NCBI GenBank assembly: GCA_964596645.1
Contig: CAZQVB010000006.1
Span: forward strand, 62,001-126,000
Origin: CAVQEK01 sp964596645
GTDB lineage: Bacteria > Bacteroidota > Bacteroidia > Cytophagales > Cyclobacteriaceae
Direction of reading: 5' to 3'
DNA: 64,000 nt
Positions 20,759-30,534 of this stretch are shown here, piece by piece. Position numbers and translations under genes: made by a program. The notes below the pieces were generated by a model. It had not been told where the DNA came from. It ran no database searches and saw nothing but the letters and a program-made list of their open reading frames with translations. Each line of letters begins with the position of its first letter. Position 1 is the first letter of the stretch.

Positions 20759-20833
20759 TGATTCTACATGTTATTTTACGGCAGTCGCTATGGAAGCAAA
20801 TGACCACTGCGGCTTGGTGCAATATTATAAAAG

Positions 20834-21997
20834 CTAAAGATCAATGCCATGAATGCGCTGCAGAGCCTGTGCTATGCGCTCCTCTGGCATGCAGAGTGAA
20901 GCCCGGATGTATCGCTCGCCGCGCTGGCCAAACACAAAGCCCGGGGCTACGAATATGTCGTGTTCATATAATAAAGTATCGACAAGATCGGCCGAGCTGG
21001 AAATGTGTGCTGGCAGCTGGGCCCACACAAACATGCCCACCTGGTGTGGGTCGTAGGTACAGCCGAGCCTATCGAGAAATTGATGAACCACCTCTTTGCG
21101 CGATGTATAAATGGCATTGCGCTGATCGTGCCACTCCTGCGGCAGCTGTAGCGCCCTGGCAGCGGCCAACTGCAGCGGCTTGTACATGCCGGTATCCACA
21201 TTGCTCTTGATCTTGATGATCTGGTCAAGGTAATTTTTATGGCCTGCCACCCAGCCGATGCGCCAGCCGGGCATGTTGAACGACTTGCTCATCGAGTTGA
21301 GTTCAAGGGCTATTTCACGCGCACCATCCACAGAAAGCAGGCTTATCGGCTTATCGCGGTTGAGGATAAGGCTGTACGGATTGTCATGGCAAAGTAATAT
21401 CTGGTGCTTATGCGCAAACGCCACCAGTTTATCAAACAGCGCTGTAGTGGCCTGTGCACCAGTGGGCATGTTTGGGTAGTTGATCCACATCAACTTGACC
21501 CCACTCAGATCCATCTGCTCCAATCGCTCAAAATCGGGGTGCCAGTTGTGCTCCAGCATAGGAAAAGTAAGCGCCTGTGCTCCAATCATTTTCGTGACGG
21601 CGGCATAGGCCGGATACCCCAACTCAGGGACCAGCACCTTGTCGCCGGCATTGAGATAGGTAAGGGAAATATGGGTAATGCCTTCTTTGCTGCCGATCAG
21701 AGGCAGCACCTCTGTTTCTGGGTTTAGGGGCACCTGATAGCATGAATGGTAGAAATCGGCTATGGCATTTCTGAGTTCGGCAGTGCTTCTGTAGTGTTGG
21801 TAGCCATTGTTTTCGATGCGCTGCGAAGAAGAATGCAACTCCTCCAGTACGGCCTGGGCCGGTGGCAAATCCGGGTTGCCGATGGCCATGTTAATTATGT
21901 CCTTTCCTTCGGAGGCCAGTTTCTTTACTTCTTGTAATTTTACCGAAAAATAATATTCTTCGGTTATTTTTAACCGATCAGATGCCGTTATGATCAT
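20834..21997 (-). CDS. Class I/II PLP-dependent aminotransferase (probably aromatic amino acid)
   Basis: I start at the ATG at 21997 (MIITASDRLKITEEYYFSVK) because the open frame before it is not protein-like; the product is 387 residues. Fold type I features are clear: NMAIGNPDLPPAQAV near the N-terminus, WINYPNMPTGAQAT with the substrate-loop Asn-Pro pattern, HDNPYSLIL with the Asp that contacts the pyridine nitrogen, and SMSKSFNMPGWRIGWVAG with the PLP-binding lysine. The family covers aspartate, aromatic and LL-diaminopimelate aminotransferases. Its position directly upstream of tyrA argues for transamination of 4-hydroxyphenylpyruvate and phenylpyruvate (inference). A good -7 element, TAACTTTG, lies upstream at 22059-22066. 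Confidence 0.88.
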   Translation of the reverse strand: MIITASDRLKITEEYYFSVKLQEVKKLASEGKDIINMAIGNPDLPPAQAVLEELHSSSQRIENNGYQHYRSTAELRNAIADFYHSCYQVPLNPETEVLPLIGSKEGITHISLTYLNAGDKVLVPELGYPAYAAVTKMIGAQALTFPMLEHNWHPDFERLEQMDLSGVKLMWINYPNMPTGAQATTALFDKLVAFAHKHQILLCHDNPYSLILNRDKPISLLSVDGAREIALELNSMSKSFNMPGWRIGWVAGHKNYLDQIIKIKSNVDTGMYKPLQLAAARALQLPQEWHDQRNAIYTSRKEVVHQFLDRLGCTYDPHQVGMFVWAQLPAHISSSADLVDTLLYEHDIFVAPGFVFGQRGERYIRASLCMPEERIAQALQRIHGIDL

Positions 21998-22058
21998 CAA
22001 AAAATATTTAAAAATATGTTGAGAAGCCGCAAGTGCTGGCAGGCTCAAAATTGACTTG

Positions 22059-22088
22059 CAAAGTTATACTTATTTGCTGTATATCGAA
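22059..22088 (-). promoter_or_regulatory. Candidate promoter of the aminotransferase-tyrA operon
   Basis: On the minus strand TAACTTTG (22066 to 22059) matches the Bacteroidota -7 consensus TAnnTTTG exactly. The -33 position about 20 bp upstream reads TTC, not TTG, so that element is weak. The predicted transcript would begin near 22052, leaving a leader of about 55 bases before the ATG at 21997. Confidence 0.4.
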
Positions 22089-22193
22089 GATGCGCATTTG
22101 AATTTAAAAAGGGTATTACCAAGGTGGGGTTAAACGTATTCAAAATCGGCTATTACGGTTTTGATTCCGAGTGAAAGAACAGATAGTTAGGAT

Positions 22194-25100
22194 ATGGGAA
22201 TGGGAAATGGGAAGTCTCAGAAGAACGCAATTGATGAAAAAGATGCATGGTTTGACGGTGGTCCGGCAGATCATTCTGTGATCGACATACTTCCCGTGGG
22301 CGTGTACCGCTCCGATGCCGACGGCAAACTGCTGATGGCCAACGACAAGCTCGCCTCTTTTTTTGGCTATCAATCCGGAGCTGATTTAATCAAATCAGTG
22401 AAAAATATAGCCACCGACCTATACCTCCACCCGCAGCAGCGTACGCAACTACTCAATCAGATGATGAGCGACGGGGATGTGTCGCATACGCTGGAAGGGG
22501 ATTTTAAGCGCAAGGACGGTTCGGTATTTATCGGCCGCGTATTTGCCCTCGCCGTACGATCGGAAGCCGGCGAAATTATGTATTTCGAAGGTTATCTGGA
22601 AGACATCACGCTGCAGCGCAAAGCCGAACGCGCATTGGAGAGCAATAAAGTTTTTGTAAAAAGTATATTCAACGGTTCCGACTACTTCTATTTTTTGTTC
22701 GACAGGCAGGGTGTGGTCATTGAAAACAATGCATTGGCCGGCACTTATGCCAAGCGCTATTCAGGCCACACCGGCACCATCAAAGGGACCAACATACAAT
22801 CATTATACCCACCCAATGCCAATATTGACTTTCTACAAAGCTGTTTTTCCCGGAGTCTGCAGGGAGAGTACGTAAGCTTTGAGCATAAGATTGGGCGTGC
22901 GGAACAAACTTCTATTTGGCTAAAACTTTCCTTTTTGCCGGTGAGCGGCAAAGATGGCACCATCGACTACGTATCGCTCACCGGTATTGATATTTCTCAG
23001 CAGCGCCGTCAAGAGGTGCTCGCCAGGCAAAATGAATCTTGGTTTAGGCAACTCTTCGAAGAGGCTCCTGTCATGATCTACTCTATTGATGAGCAACTGG
23101 TCGTAACCAACGTCAACCAGCGCTGGCTCACCACCACCGGATACGACAAGTCGGAGGTGGTCGGCCATAAGATCAAGCACTTTATGACGCAGGAGTCAAA
23201 GGAGTATACCTACAGCACGCTGCTGCCGAAGTATAGAACAAACAAAAAGCTGCTCAATGAAGAAATAGATATTGTGTGCAAAGACGGCAGCGTAATGCAC
23301 GCAATGATACACTCCAACCAGATCACCGACCCCTTTGGCAATAAAGTCGCCATCACGGTGGTGGACAACATCACAGCCAGGAAGACCGTAGAGCAGGCGC
23401 TGAAGACCTCGGAAGAACTGCTGCGCAAAACACTGCAAGGTTCACCTGATTTCGTTGCGCATTTCGACGCATTGGAAAATAAGCTGCTTTTTAGCAACAG
23501 CCCCGATTTTTTTGGCCATTCATTCGAAGCTGTTTTTAAAAATAGCATCTACCTGTCTTTTGTGCACCCGGAAGACATGCCGGTGCTCGCTGCTCAGCGC
23601 GAATACTTCATGAGCGGCCAACACATCTCTTCGCTTCACAGCATCGAATACCGGTTTCGTACACCCTCCAACGACTGGCTGTGGCTGCGTGGTCGTTACA
23701 ACGTGATCAGCACTACGCCCGATGGCAGGCCAAAGCAACTGCTGATGACCGTAAGTGATATCACCGATCGCAAAAAAGCTGAGCAGGACCTGCGCGATTC
23801 TGAAGCGCAGTACAGGAAGCTGGTAGAAGCTGTGCCCGACGTGATCACCATCAACAATATGCTGTGGCAAATCGAATACATCTCGCCGCAGATAGAAAAG
23901 ATAGTGCCCGGCAAGACAGCCAATGATTTTGTTGGCACGAACCTTTTTCAATATATACACACCGACCACCACGACACCATCAACAACAATCTGCAAAACC
24001 TGGTAGACGGGCAGGATTTTATGTTGGAAGAATTGCAGCTGGTGGTAGATGATAAGGTAATATGGGCTGAGGTGCGCACCGCCATGGTGAGCGACGCGGC
24101 AGGCAATCCGAAAAATTTCGTGTCCATACTGCGCGATATCACTGACATACGCACTGCGGAAACTGCCCTCAGAGAAAGCCAGGAACTGTATCGCAGCCTC
24201 ATCGAGTATTCGCCGGAAGGGATATTCATCATTCAGGACAACGAAATTACCTATTGCAACGACGTCTTTGTGAAGATGATGGGTGCCACCGAGCGCCACG
24301 AAGTGATGGGGCGGCCTGTGTTTGATTTTATAAAGCTGAAATATCACAACGAACTGCGATCGAGCTTTAAAAATACCCTGCGCCACCAGCAAAATGACGC
24401 ATTGATCTATGCCCAGTTTGTGCGGCTCGATGGCTGCACCACGCATGTCGAAATCAACTGTACGCCTATAATGTTGCAGGGATCCGCGGCCATACAAATT
24501 TTCGCACGCGATGTAGGCGACCGTATCAAAGCCGATAAGGCGCTTCATCGCGAGCGCGAGCTGATAGAAATGCTGATGGTATCGACCCCGGACATGACCT
24601 TTTTCAAAGATACCCAACACCGGTATATCAAAGTAAATAAGGCCTTTGCCCGTAAGTATGGAGAAAAGATGGAGAAGCTGCTGGGTAAAACAGATCTTGA
24701 GCTTTTTGGCCAAGCACAGTACAAGCTCACCGCGGCTGAGGAAAAGCGCATATTAAAAAACAAGAGGTCGCTGGTGGGCCTGGAACGAAAGGAGCAATGG
24801 GGCAGCAATGAAATATGGGTTCACACCAACAAAATGCCGCTGTATGACTCCGACAAAAATGTGATCGGCACCATAGGCGTTTCCCGCGATATCACCACAT
24901 TCCGGCTTGCTCAGGAAGAAATACAGCTCAGCGGCGCCCGGTTCAGGCAGCTCTTTTACGAGGCACCCATTGGCATGGCCATCATCGATAAGGAAGNNNN
25001 NNNNNNAACTTCGAAGAGATCAATGCGGCACTCTCTCAAGGGCTCGGATACCGCCTGCGCGAACTCAAAGAAGTAAACCTCTGCGACCTTTGGCCACAAA

Positions 25101-25987
25101 ACAATAAAAAGGTAGTGTGGGCACGTATGGCGCCAGTTTTTGAAGGTAAAGAAGACGCATATTTTTCAGAAGAAATACTGCTGAAGGCCGACGGCTCTGA
25201 GCACCATGTTATTCTCCAACTGGTAAGCCTCGACCCCGTGGGCAGGTACTCCAACCAGTTTCTCTGTCAGATTGTGGATATCTCTGACCGCAAGGCAGCA
25301 GAAGGGGAGTTGCTGGTGCGCAACATGGAGCTGAACAACTTTATGTATAAAGTATCGCACGATCTGCGCTCGCCGCTGCTCACCATCAAAGGCCTCATCA
25401 ACCTGCTGAGGCTGGAAAAAGACAAAGATGTGCTGGACAACTACATCGGCATGATCGAGAGCCGTGTGAACAAACTGGACGGCTTCATTCGCGACATTCT
25501 CAGCCACTCCAAAAACCTGAACACGGAAATCACCATAGCGCCAGTGGATGTGCGTGCGCTGGTAGAACGGTCTTTTTCGCGCATGTCGGCACATGTGAAT
25601 TTCAACATCATAGAGCGCAAAATAAAAATAGTCGGCAAGCCACTGCATAGCGACGAAACACGGCTCGATGAAATCATGCGCAACCTGGTGGCCAATGCAA
25701 TTCTGTACAGCTGCCCCGAACGCAACCGGAGCTTCATCAAGGTATCCTTGGAAACTACGGACACTGAATGTGTAATTATCGTGGAAGACAACGGCATCGG
25801 CATCAAAAAGGAGTATATCGACAAGATTTTTCAGATGTTTTACCGGGCCAACGAAAAGGTGGAGGGCTCCGGCATCGGCCTGTACATCGTGCACCAGGCC
25901 ATCACCAAACTCGGCGGACAGGTGAAAGTGAAAAGCAAGCTCAACGTAGGCACTACTTTTACTCTGACCATACCGAATAAGATATAG
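22194..25987 (+). CDS. Soluble multi-PAS sensor histidine kinase (eight PAS domains), interrupted by an assembly gap
   Basis: Two reading frames, 22194-24996 and 25007-25987, belong to one gene: the second frame extends upstream without a stop to the base after the N run, and the sequence on both sides completes a single PAS domain (MAIIDKE, gap, NFEEINAALSQGLGYRL). The frame change arises because the N run has an arbitrary length; the real gap must be 2 modulo 3. The product is about 1,265 residues with no signal peptide or membrane segment, so it should be cytoplasmic. Eight PAS/PAC units of about 125 residues are followed by a HisKA domain (VSHDLRSPLLTIKG, phospho-acceptor His) and an HATPase domain (N-box DEIMRNLVANAI, G-boxes DNGIGIKKEYI and GSGIGLYIV). 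There is no receiver domain and no response regulator nearby, so the partner and the ligands are unknown. Confidence 0.88.
24997..25006. other. Assembly gap (10 N) inside the histidine kinase gene
   Basis: Ten N interrupt the eighth PAS domain. Reading frames on either side are offset, but sequence continuity shows one gene. Because PAS domains normally run directly from this strand into the next, few real bases are probably missing. Confidence 0.95.
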
Positions 25988-25998
25988 CTGAAAGAATC

Positions 25999-26506
25999 GT
26001 AGACTGGTAAACTCGTAGACTGGTAGACTGGTAGAATAGCTGAAAGCTGAAAGCTGAAAGCGAAAAGCAAAAGCTGAAACTAGGTCAGACGATAGTCGGA
26101 CCGGTATTGAAGGGTAGTTAGATCGCTGGATTAATATGTTAGTAGACTGGAGAAGGGGTGAAGGCTGTTGCGTTTTCCACCATTCCATGGCCGGTGGAAA
26201 ACTCCAGATCAAACATAGTCGGACCATATAAAAGCAAATGCCAATCTATTCCATGGCCTGTTGCACACAGGACATTTCAAAAATCACCATAGCTTCACAC
26301 GGTTCCGTATATACCACACAAATCTAGGGATGTTGGAAGTAGGTGCGTGAGGACACACACCAAGGCAGGCGGAATTTTCAATCCATACCTCCTCTCTCCG
26401 CGGGTCATGCTGAACTTGCCTGCCCTGAATTTTTTTAGGATTTCTAACCTCGCGTTCTTTCAGCTTTAATTGACCAATTCACCAGTCTACTAATCTACCA
26501 GTCTAC
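25999..26506. repeat. Intergenic element with inverted GTAGACTG octamer arms (locus A)
   Basis: The 530 bp between the convergent kinase and MscS genes contains no plausible gene. The left arm (25999-26038) is five imperfect head-to-tail octamers: GTAGACTG, GTAAACTC, GTAGACTG, GTAGACTG, GTAGAATA. A run of GCTGAAA heptamers follows (26039-26079). The right arm (26457-26506) carries the same parts in inverse complement: CTTTCAGC, then CAGTCTAC, TAATCTAC, CAGTCTAC. Inside are two copies of ATAGTCGGACC (26092, 26215) and two of ATTCCATGGCC (26182, 26248). The arms could pair over about 30 bases. Position between convergent genes would suit a transcription-end role, but a non-coding mobile element is equally possible. 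Confidence 0.75.
26173..26201. repeat. Perfect 9-bp inverted repeat inside intergenic element A
   Basis: TTTTCCACC (26173-26181) and GGTGGAAAA (26193-26201) are perfect inverse complements separated by 11 bases that contain the palindrome CCATGG. There is no T-run after the stem on the plus strand, so it is not a standard intrinsic terminator in that direction. Confidence 0.6.
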
Positions 26507-26519
26507 TATTACCTTTGAG

Positions 26520-27500
26520 CTACCTTCCTTCATCCCCTGACAATATTCCCTCGTCCAGCAGGGCACGCAGCACGCGCTCTGTCATGTCGCTTTTGAAGGC
26601 AAATTCGAAGCGAATATCGAGCACATAGGCTTTGAGGCGCATCTTGAGGAAGCTTTTGCGCTCTTTTATTTCCTGAAAAAAGAGCACCACCACCGGCTTG
26701 TTCAGATACACAAATCGAGACACCTGGGCAGCCTGAATGGCAATGTGCCGCACGCGCTCTGTGTCTATATCGATGGGTAGAAAAAACTCGGCCACCACCT
26801 GGCAGTTGGGTTCACCGGCGTTGGCGTTGGAGACCGACTGATTCATCAATTCCCCGTTGGGCACCGTCACCAGCGAGTCGTCGGGGGTTACCAGCCGCGT
26901 GGACCTGAGCCCTATTTCCACCACTTCGCCATAGTAGCTGCCTATTTCAATTTTATCACCCACTTTGAAGGGCTGGTCAAAGATGATGACGATGCCACCA
27001 AAAATATTCTTCAGTATGTCTTGCGAAGCAAAACCTACCGCCACACCGATGGATGCAGAGAAAGCAATGAGCGTGGCAAAGGAGGGCTGGAAGATGCCCA
27101 TGATCACAAAGAGCAAGGCACCACACCAGCCCAGTATACGCACCAGTGGTATCAATCCTTTGATGGTGATGCGGTGCCGGGCACTCTTTTCGGCGATCAT
27201 GCTCAGCAGGCGCTCCAGCAGGCGAATCACAAAATAGGTGACCACCAGCACCAGAATGGCCCAAATGAAATTGCTGGTATTCAGAAAAGCGTACGGCAAT
27301 TCCGTCAGCCGATCTAGCGTCTTTTTGTCGGCTATGGCCGTGTCGGTCGCAGCTACGGCGGTATCCTGCACCAGCAGCACCGTACGCAGCGTGTCTGGAG
27401 GGGCGATTATACTGTCAGCATTTTCACCGGCCTGCTGGGCTGTGACGAACATCGGCACCATGAGCAGGAGGGCAAGAAGTGATAAAAAGCGCTTCATCAT
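26520..27500 (-). CDS. MscS-family mechanosensitive channel
   Basis: The 326-residue protein has a signal peptide (MMKRFLSLLALLLMVPMFVTAQ), a periplasmic stretch of about 55 residues, then membrane segments at roughly 80-100 and 120-145, and the pore helix and beta domain of MscS: FSASIGVAVGFASQDILKNI followed by FGGIVIIFDQPFKVGDKIEI. The C-terminal alpha-beta domain is present. MscS channels open on membrane tension to release osmolytes during hypo-osmotic shock. The ATG at 27500 overlaps the TGA stop of the upstream ATPase-like gene (TGATG), so the two are translationally coupled. A cleavable signal peptide before the channel core is common in Bacteroidota members and is not itself odd. Confidence 0.92.
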   Translation of the reverse strand: MMKRFLSLLALLLMVPMFVTAQQAGENADSIIAPPDTLRTVLLVQDTAVAATDTAIADKKTLDRLTELPYAFLNTSNFIWAILVLVVTYFVIRLLERLLSMIAEKSARHRITIKGLIPLVRILGWCGALLFVIMGIFQPSFATLIAFSASIGVAVGFASQDILKNIFGGIVIIFDQPFKVGDKIEIGSYYGEVVEIGLRSTRLVTPDDSLVTVPNGELMNQSVSNANAGEPNCQVVAEFFLPIDIDTERVRHIAIQAAQVSRFVYLNKPVVVLFFQEIKERKSFLKMRLKAYVLDIRFEFAFKSDMTERVLRALLDEGILSGDEGR

Positions 27501-30484
27501 CAATGGATTAAGTTTTTGGCGGTGAGCAGATTGATCGCAGATCGGTACAGCAGTGGGTTGATCAGGTACAGGTCATCTTTTTTTACCAGTATGCCGTCAT
27601 CTTGCATCACCATCAGCAGCAGGTTGGTCTCGGCTGTGGGCACGTGGCTCAGGCCGCTGATCATGTCTGCTCCCAAGCCATCGTGCAGCAGCAACATATG
27701 CAGTAGGAAGACCTTCTGCTGCGACAGGTTGGACATAAACGAAAAATCGGGGCTTTTAAACTTGCGGATGACGATGCCTTCTTCTCCAATCGACTTGATG
27801 GAAAGCAGCCAGTACATCAATGCCAGCGACACGTTACCCCTGGCGAAGGCGTTTATTTCCTTGAAAAATTCTTCTTTCAGAAATTGCTGCTTTTCCTCAG
27901 CGCTCAGTCGCTGAAACTTTCGGCTGCCCTTGTCCTTAGCCGAAGCTTCGAAAGTGAGCCTGTAGCCGCTGATGTTGTTGCGCCTGATCACCACGTCTTT
28001 TATCTCTTCATTGGTGAGCGGCTTTAGCCGGCTTACATAGCCAAAATAGCCACCAATCTCTATGGTTTTGTCGAGGTAGTCCCAGGCGTAAAGTGTGCAG
28101 GCACATATCCAGAAATTCTGTTTGTACGTACCGCTGATCACTTCAAACAGCAGCTTTAAACCCTCAAAACCGTGTATACTTCTGGTGTACAAATTTTGAA
28201 GATGTTCTACCACTATGATCTGCTTTTTGTCATCAGCATTGAGGTGGTTTATGAGCGTGGCAGTGTCTTTCAGTGCTGGCAGGTTCAGGGTTTCTTCCCA
28301 AAAAAGAAAGAAGTCTTGCCGGCCATTGAGCATTCTGCCGGGTTTGAAGTAAATCACCTTTTCCCCGGAGAGTTCCTGCCGCAAAAAATTGTTGATGAGG
28401 GTGGTGATGCCAGACCAGCGCTCGCCGATGATCACGATTGGAGAAAAGCGCCCGTCGCTCCAGCTGGCCAGAGCTTTTTTCAGTGCTTTGGTCTCGATGG
28501 TACGGCCTACAAAAAGCCCCGCTTCATCCAGAGGAGCTATTCTGTACAGCCGCTGGTACACGATGGGCAGGCGGTCTACGATGTGCTGCGAGTCGGCCAG
28601 AAAGTCTGAGATGGCGGTATCTACGGTGGCGGCACCTTTTTGCAGGCCCACCTGGCGTTGCAGGGGTTTTAGATAAATGCCTGCATACTTCTTCCATAAA
28701 GCCGACCGCCGAGCAGCAGATTGCCGGCCAGCCCGGAGCATGTTTAAAGCCCTTTGCCAAAGCAATTCTGTCTTTTGAAAGGTTTTGGCCTTGGTGACGC
28801 GCAGGCGCATATTGAGCGCATTCTCATTGTTCATGAGTGCTATGGCCGATTGCTGAAACTGCGCGACTGCCTTGTCCAGTTTCTCCCGTGCGGCCAACTC
28901 AAAATCTTGCAGGTATTGGCGTATATCCTGGGCTTTCTGATGGGCGCGTTCCAGGCCATCTACAGCCAGTTGCTGGGCTTCTTCTTTTGGCTTTACATTT
29001 TGCTCCAGCACCTGTATGGCAGAGTCCAGGTTGAACTCTACAATATTATCTATCGAATCTACCTCACTGCGTACCTTTTCTACAAAGTGCAATCCGGCTG
29101 TTTTCAGCGCCGCCAGGCCATCGTGCAGCCTGGGTATGGATTCGAAGCTGATCAACTCATAGGGGGAAAATGCATGCAGTTCGGAGTTTCTGATGGGCCG
29201 GTCGTAGGTGGTGTGGCGCGTGAGCCATCGTTTCTGTGCCACATCTTGCGCAAAGGCACTCGCCTGCACTTCTATCCGGTTGAAAAGTGCCGGGAAATTC
29301 TGCTCTATCAGAAACTCTACCGCATCGGGCAGCAGCGTTTGGTCCAGTTTTTTGAAGGCAGAATATTTTTGCTGCACCAGGGTTTTCTTCAATTCATCCG
29401 CCGACATCTCGGCCGACAGATTTTCTTTTACTGTGGCAATCAGCCGGCTGATTTCTTCCAGCTTCTCGTCTTGTGCACTAAGCCGCTGCGCCAATATTCT
29501 TCCGGTATTTTTCTTCTCTATTTCCGTTCGTTTTTCTATCAGGCCCAGTTCCTGGTCGAGCCGCCAGTCGTCGTACAGGGCAAAGAGCGTGTTGCCCCAT
29601 CCCTGCGTGAGCTTGTCTGTCTGGCGTTTTTGGCTGTTGGCGCGCTGCCTGAGCGGCCAGGGGTGCACCTTCCATGCTGAGTATTCTACCGTGCCTGCCA
29701 CAGCCATTTTGCGGTGGAAGTTGGCCAATGCCTCAGCGACAATGTGCTGCACGCCCTGCTGGTAAGCGGCACGCTGCTGATTCATTTCATTTTCTATGGC
29801 AGGTACATTCAATTTGTCTCGTATGGCATTTTCGGACAACGCGCTATAGTAGTCGCGGTCGTGTTGAAGTACCTCCGCACAAAGCTTACTGTATTTTTCT
29901 GAAGCTGCATCGAGCAGGGGGATGAGTTGGGCTGTCAACTCCACTTCGAAAACGGAGGTAAGCAGCCGCTGCAAAGGAATGCGGTGCGACCAGTAGCGAA
30001 GCGGTTTTGGTGGCTTGCGCCTGATCTTGCGGAACAGATTGCCGGTGTGATGGGGGAGGCGAGAACACCAGAAAAAAAATTGCTTTATACCCTTTAGTAA
30101 GGAGACCCACCATTGATCTGTTGGCAGCATGCGAAACCGGTCGCGGCTTTGCTCCGCCACCACGCGGGTGGGTTGTGCAGCGATCATTGCGTGAAGGGCG
30201 GCCCGGTAGTCAGTCATTCCGGCTGCCAGGTACGACTCTGGTGATGGGTGCATCGCGCCGAGCAGGCGGTATGCGCTGTCCTTGTAGGCTACCAGCGCTT
30301 TGTCGCGCTCGGCATCTTTTACTTTCGACATCTGAGCCGCAGCTTTTTCCTGAATGTCGGCCAGTGCGTGTATCGTACTGCTCAGGTTGTCGAAGCGGAT
30401 ATGCAGCAGCAGGCCCAGGTGCTCCTGTACCAAAGGTTGAAAAGTACTTTCTACTATTGTTTTGTATTCAGCGTGTGCAGACAT
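27500..30484 (-). CDS. Large coiled-coil protein with C-terminal STAND/AAA-like ATPase domain lacking the Walker A lysine
   Basis: I start at the ATG at 30484 (MSAHAEYKTIVESTFQPL), because a longer frame would run into the gene upstream; the product is 994 residues. I do not recognise a named family. Residues 1-640 are mostly helical and charged, with heptad-like stretches and a basic, Trp-rich patch near 120-170 (DQWWVSLLKGIKQFFFWCSR, then RKIRRKPPKPLRYW) that could touch membrane. A nucleotide-binding-like domain begins near 656 (LFVGRTIETKALKKAL), typical of STAND/AAA proteins. Its P-loop reads GERWSGITT (687-695), with Ile where the Walker A Lys should be. The Walker B region reads KQIIVVEHLQNLY, with Glu but no clear Asp-Glu pair. 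A winged-helix-like C-terminus follows. It is coupled to the MscS gene downstream. Nucleotide hydrolysis is doubtful; a scaffold or gating partner for the channel is an inference only. Confidence 0.7.
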   Translation of the reverse strand: MSAHAEYKTIVESTFQPLVQEHLGLLLHIRFDNLSSTIHALADIQEKAAAQMSKVKDAERDKALVAYKDSAYRLLGAMHPSPESYLAAGMTDYRAALHAMIAAQPTRVVAEQSRDRFRMLPTDQWWVSLLKGIKQFFFWCSRLPHHTGNLFRKIRRKPPKPLRYWSHRIPLQRLLTSVFEVELTAQLIPLLDAASEKYSKLCAEVLQHDRDYYSALSENAIRDKLNVPAIENEMNQQRAAYQQGVQHIVAEALANFHRKMAVAGTVEYSAWKVHPWPLRQRANSQKRQTDKLTQGWGNTLFALYDDWRLDQELGLIEKRTEIEKKNTGRILAQRLSAQDEKLEEISRLIATVKENLSAEMSADELKKTLVQQKYSAFKKLDQTLLPDAVEFLIEQNFPALFNRIEVQASAFAQDVAQKRWLTRHTTYDRPIRNSELHAFSPYELISFESIPRLHDGLAALKTAGLHFVEKVRSEVDSIDNIVEFNLDSAIQVLEQNVKPKEEAQQLAVDGLERAHQKAQDIRQYLQDFELAAREKLDKAVAQFQQSAIALMNNENALNMRLRVTKAKTFQKTELLWQRALNMLRAGRQSAARRSALWKKYAGIYLKPLQRQVGLQKGAATVDTAISDFLADSQHIVDRLPIVYQRLYRIAPLDEAGLFVGRTIETKALKKALASWSDGRFSPIVIIGERWSGITTLINNFLRQELSGEKVIYFKPGRMLNGRQDFFLFWEETLNLPALKDTATLINHLNADDKKQIIVVEHLQNLYTRSIHGFEGLKLLFEVISGTYKQNFWICACTLYAWDYLDKTIEIGGYFGYVSRLKPLTNEEIKDVVIRRNNISGYRLTFEASAKDKGSRKFQRLSAEEKQQFLKEEFFKEINAFARGNVSLALMYWLLSIKSIGEEGIVIRKFKSPDFSFMSNLSQQKVFLLHMLLLHDGLGADMISGLSHVPTAETNLLLMVMQDDGILVKKDDLYLINPLLYRSAINLLTAKNLIH

Positions 30485-30534
30485 AGAAAATGCTGGGCTT
30501 TTGCAATTCTGAAAGATATCAATTTTTGCAGGGA

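Noticed and set aside
23520..24713. 397-codon open frame on the minus strand
   Set aside because: It is antisense to five well-formed PAS domains of the histidine kinase.
25007..25987. Separate small histidine kinase gene after the N run
   Set aside because: The frame extends back to the gap and completes the PAS domain started before it, so it is the 3' part of the same gene.
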